Shown here: positions 5,706 through 7,600 of the stretch, in pieces | How positions within the stretch are numbered: the first letter of the stretch is position 1 | Layout: every line of letters starts with the position of its first letter | Source: an uncultured Spirochaetia bacterium | GTDB lineage: Bacteria; Spirochaetota; CALGPD01 | NCBI GenBank assembly: GCA_937960625.1 | Contig: CALGPD010000025.1 | Coordinates: forward strand, 1-7,600 | Reading direction: 5' to 3' | DNA: 7,600 bases | Translations under genes and position numbers: made by a program | The notes under the pieces: model-generated | Database searches by the model: none | What the model was told of the DNA's origin: nothing | What the model saw: only the letters and a program-made list of their open reading frames with translations

Positions 5706-7541
5706 TTACTCCACTGTAACACTTTTTGCGAGATTTCTGGGCTGGTCTATATCACAGCCTCTTTTTACCGCGATATAATATGCTAAAAGCTGCAACGGAA
5801 TTACACTTAATATAGGTGTTAACAATTTATGGGTATCAGGTATATAAATAACGTGGTCAGCAAGCTCATTTATATATTCATCCGTTTTATTGGCTATTGC
5901 AATTACAACGCCTTTTCTGGCCTTTACTTCTTCAATGTTGGAAATAATTTTTTCATACACAGGATCTTTTAGTGCTATAAATACAACCGGCATTTTTTCA
6001 TCAATCAAAGCAATGGGCCCGTGTTTCATTTCAGCCGCAGGATAACCCTCTGCGTGAATATATGAAATTTCTTTAAGTTTTAAAGCTCCTTCTAAAGCAA
6101 TAGGATACTGTATACCTCTGCCAAGATAAAGCAAATTTTTTCTATCATAAAATTTTTCCGCAAGGTCTTTTATTTTTTGCTGGTCTCCGATAATTTCTTT
6201 CACATGAGCGGGAATTTTTAATAAAGCGTTAATTATTTCCCGGCCGTCATTGGAACTCAAAATTGTTTTACGTCCAAAATGTAATGTTAACAAAGCTAAA
6301 ACAGTTAATTGATTTGTAAAAGCTTTTGTTGAAGCAACGCCGATTTCAGGCCCTGCGTGAATATATACCCCGCCATCACTCTCTCTTGCAATGGTTGAAC
6401 CTACAACGTTAGTTATACCCATTACTTTTACACCGCGATTCTTTGCTTCGCGTAAAGCCGCGAGGGTATCTGCGGTTTCACCTGACTGACTGATTACAAT
6501 CATAAGGTCATTCTCGTTTAAAATAGGATTTCTGTATCTAAACTCGGAAGCGTATTCAACTTCAACTGGAATACCTGCATATTCTTCAAGCATATACTCG
6601 CCCACCAAACCCGCATAATACGAAGTTCCGCACGCACAAAAAATAATACGCTTAATTTTTTTCATCTCTTCATCTGTAAGGTTTAACCCTCCCAATTTAG
6701 CAAGCCCTGTTTCAGGAATAATTCTTCCCCTATAGGCGTTTTCAATGGTAACATCTTGCTCTGAAATCTCTTTTAGCATAAAATGGTCATAACCCTGTTT
6801 TTGAATCTCCTGCAAGTCCCATTCAACTTCTTCAATTTCTTTTTCAATTACTTTTGAATCTATATCATAAATCGTATAGTCGTCTCTGGATATTTTTGCT
6901 ATTTCTCCGTCTTCAAGATATACAACCCTGCCGGTGTGATATCTAAAAGCAGAAACATCTGATGCGAAAAACATTTCGTTATCTGAAATACCGATTAAAA
7001 GAGGGCTACCTTTTCTCGCGCCGATTATTATATCAGGATAGTCTTTAAGTAAAACGCATAAACCATAAGTACCGTCAACTATCTCAAGAGCTTTGGATAC
7101 TGCTTCGATTGGGTCACCATTCATGAATTTATCTATTAAAACAGCGAGAACTTCGGTATCTGTCTGCGTTTTAAACTCATAACCTTCACGGGAAAGTTTC
7201 TTTTTTATACTATCATAATTTTCAATTATTCCGTTATGTACTATAGCAATTGTACCTGAAGCGTTTGTATGAGGATGGGCATTTAATTTAGACGGTTCAC
7301 CGTGTGTTGCCCAACGGGTATGCCCTAAACCGATTTGCAGTTCTTCTTTATTATATCGAATTAAAGGTAAAATACTTTCCAGTTTCCGGATTTTACCTTT
7401 TTCCTTAAACAACTCTAAATTATTGTTTTTTATCATTGCAATACCCGCAGAATCATACCCACGGTATTCAAGCATTTTCAATCCTTCAATTAAAACCTTA
7501 GTTGCATTTTTCTTACCAATATATCCAATTATTCCGCACAT
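5706..7541 (-). CDS. glmS: Glutamine-fructose-6-phosphate aminotransferase (isomerizing)
   Basis: GlmS converts fructose 6-phosphate and glutamine to glucosamine 6-phosphate, the first step toward UDP-GlcNAc for peptidoglycan and lipopolysaccharide. The 611 residues are the normal length. The Ntn-type glutaminase domain begins MCGIIGYIG, with the catalytic Cys2 exposed after Met removal. HTRWATHG at 74-81, HNGIIENY at 102-109 and TDTE at 127-130 bind glutamine. Two SIS (sugar isomerase) domains follow: the first at about 290-420 has CGTSYYAG and SQSGETADT (351-359), and the second at about 460-600 has EGALKLKEISYIHAEGYPA and MKHGPIALID. The typical C-terminus NLAKSVTVE is present. A GCGGAG site precedes the ATG. 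The gene leads a leftward unit with the 197-aa gene and the potassium channel. The 59 bases upstream are too few for, and show no sign of, the glmS ribozyme known from Firmicutes. Confidence 0.98.
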   Translation of the reverse strand: MCGIIGYIGKKNATKVLIEGLKMLEYRGYDSAGIAMIKNNNLELFKEKGKIRKLESILPLIRYNKEELQIGLGHTRWATHGEPSKLNAHPHTNASGTIAIVHNGIIENYDSIKKKLSREGYEFKTQTDTEVLAVLIDKFMNGDPIEAVSKALEIVDGTYGLCVLLKDYPDIIIGARKGSPLLIGISDNEMFFASDVSAFRYHTGRVVYLEDGEIAKISRDDYTIYDIDSKVIEKEIEEVEWDLQEIQKQGYDHFMLKEISEQDVTIENAYRGRIIPETGLAKLGGLNLTDEEMKKIKRIIFCACGTSYYAGLVGEYMLEEYAGIPVEVEYASEFRYRNPILNENDLMIVISQSGETADTLAALREAKNRGVKVMGITNVVGSTIARESDGGVYIHAGPEIGVASTKAFTNQLTVLALLTLHFGRKTILSSNDGREIINALLKIPAHVKEIIGDQQKIKDLAEKFYDRKNLLYLGRGIQYPIALEGALKLKEISYIHAEGYPAAEMKHGPIALIDEKMPVVFIALKDPVYEKIISNIEEVKARKGVVIAIANKTDEYINELADHVIYIPDTHKLLTPILSVIPLQLLAYYIAVKRGCDIDQPRNLAKSVTVE

Positions 7542-7597
7542 ATCATTACTCCGCTGATTACACCAATTATTAAAATAAATATACTAAATACATACAT
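7529..7597 (-). CDS. Possible 22-aa hydrophobic peptide overlapping glmS start
   Basis: On the minus strand an ATG at 7597 opens a 22-codon ORF (beginning MYVFSIFILIIGVISGVM) whose stop lies 13 bases inside glmS in another frame. It would make a single membrane helix. A TGA comes just before the ATG, at the window edge, so no ribosome binding site can be checked. T-rich codons give Phe/Ile/Leu/Val by chance, so this is a weak call. If real, it would be translationally coupled to glmS. Confidence 0.2.
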   Translation of the reverse strand: MYVFSIFILIIGVISGVMICAE

Positions 7598-7600
7598 TCA

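Noticed and set aside
7542..7600. glmS ribozyme or riboswitch upstream of glmS
   Set aside because: Only 59 bases are available and no conserved ribozyme core is visible.

Overview
The window is an AT-rich, densely coded bacterial chromosome segment. It has Shine-Dalgarno sites, two TTG codons in start positions (one used by carA) and short gaps between genes. The genes are mostly housekeeping. Nothing seen here is an insertion sequence, CRISPR array, tRNA or rRNA. The sequence alone does not fix the taxon; a Gram-negative-like, low-GC phylum such as Elusimicrobiota is only a guess.

There are two leftward transcription units around one rightward gene. At the right end, a leftward unit (7541 down to about 3522) carries glmS, a tightly coupled unrecognised 197-aa gene, and a six-transmembrane voltage-sensor potassium channel with a cytosolic RCK domain. 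In the middle, a rightward gene (2561-3499) encodes a CPBP-family (CAAX-protease-like) membrane protease with a very lysine-rich N-terminal tail. It converges on the channel unit, and a hairpin sits exactly between the two. At the left end, a leftward unit carries an AlaC/DapL-type class I aminotransferase followed by carA, the glutaminase subunit of carbamoyl-phosphate synthetase. The aminotransferase and protease genes are divergent, and their shared intergenic region holds a near-perfect dyad and a TATAAT box.

The main metabolic theme is glutamine and amino-group transfer: GlmS and CarA are both glutamine amidotransferases, and the aminotransferase moves amino groups between alanine or glutamate and 2-oxo acids. 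No obvious pathway links these to the channel or the protease.

The most unusual observation is downstream of the channel gene. After its TAG stop, the same reading frame continues for 39 protein-like codons to a TAA. An in-frame ATG follows at once and opens a 14-codon acidic ORF, which ends inside the intergenic hairpin. This could be a C-terminal extension broken by nonsense codons, a readthrough extension, or chance. I saw no clearly new multi-gene system.
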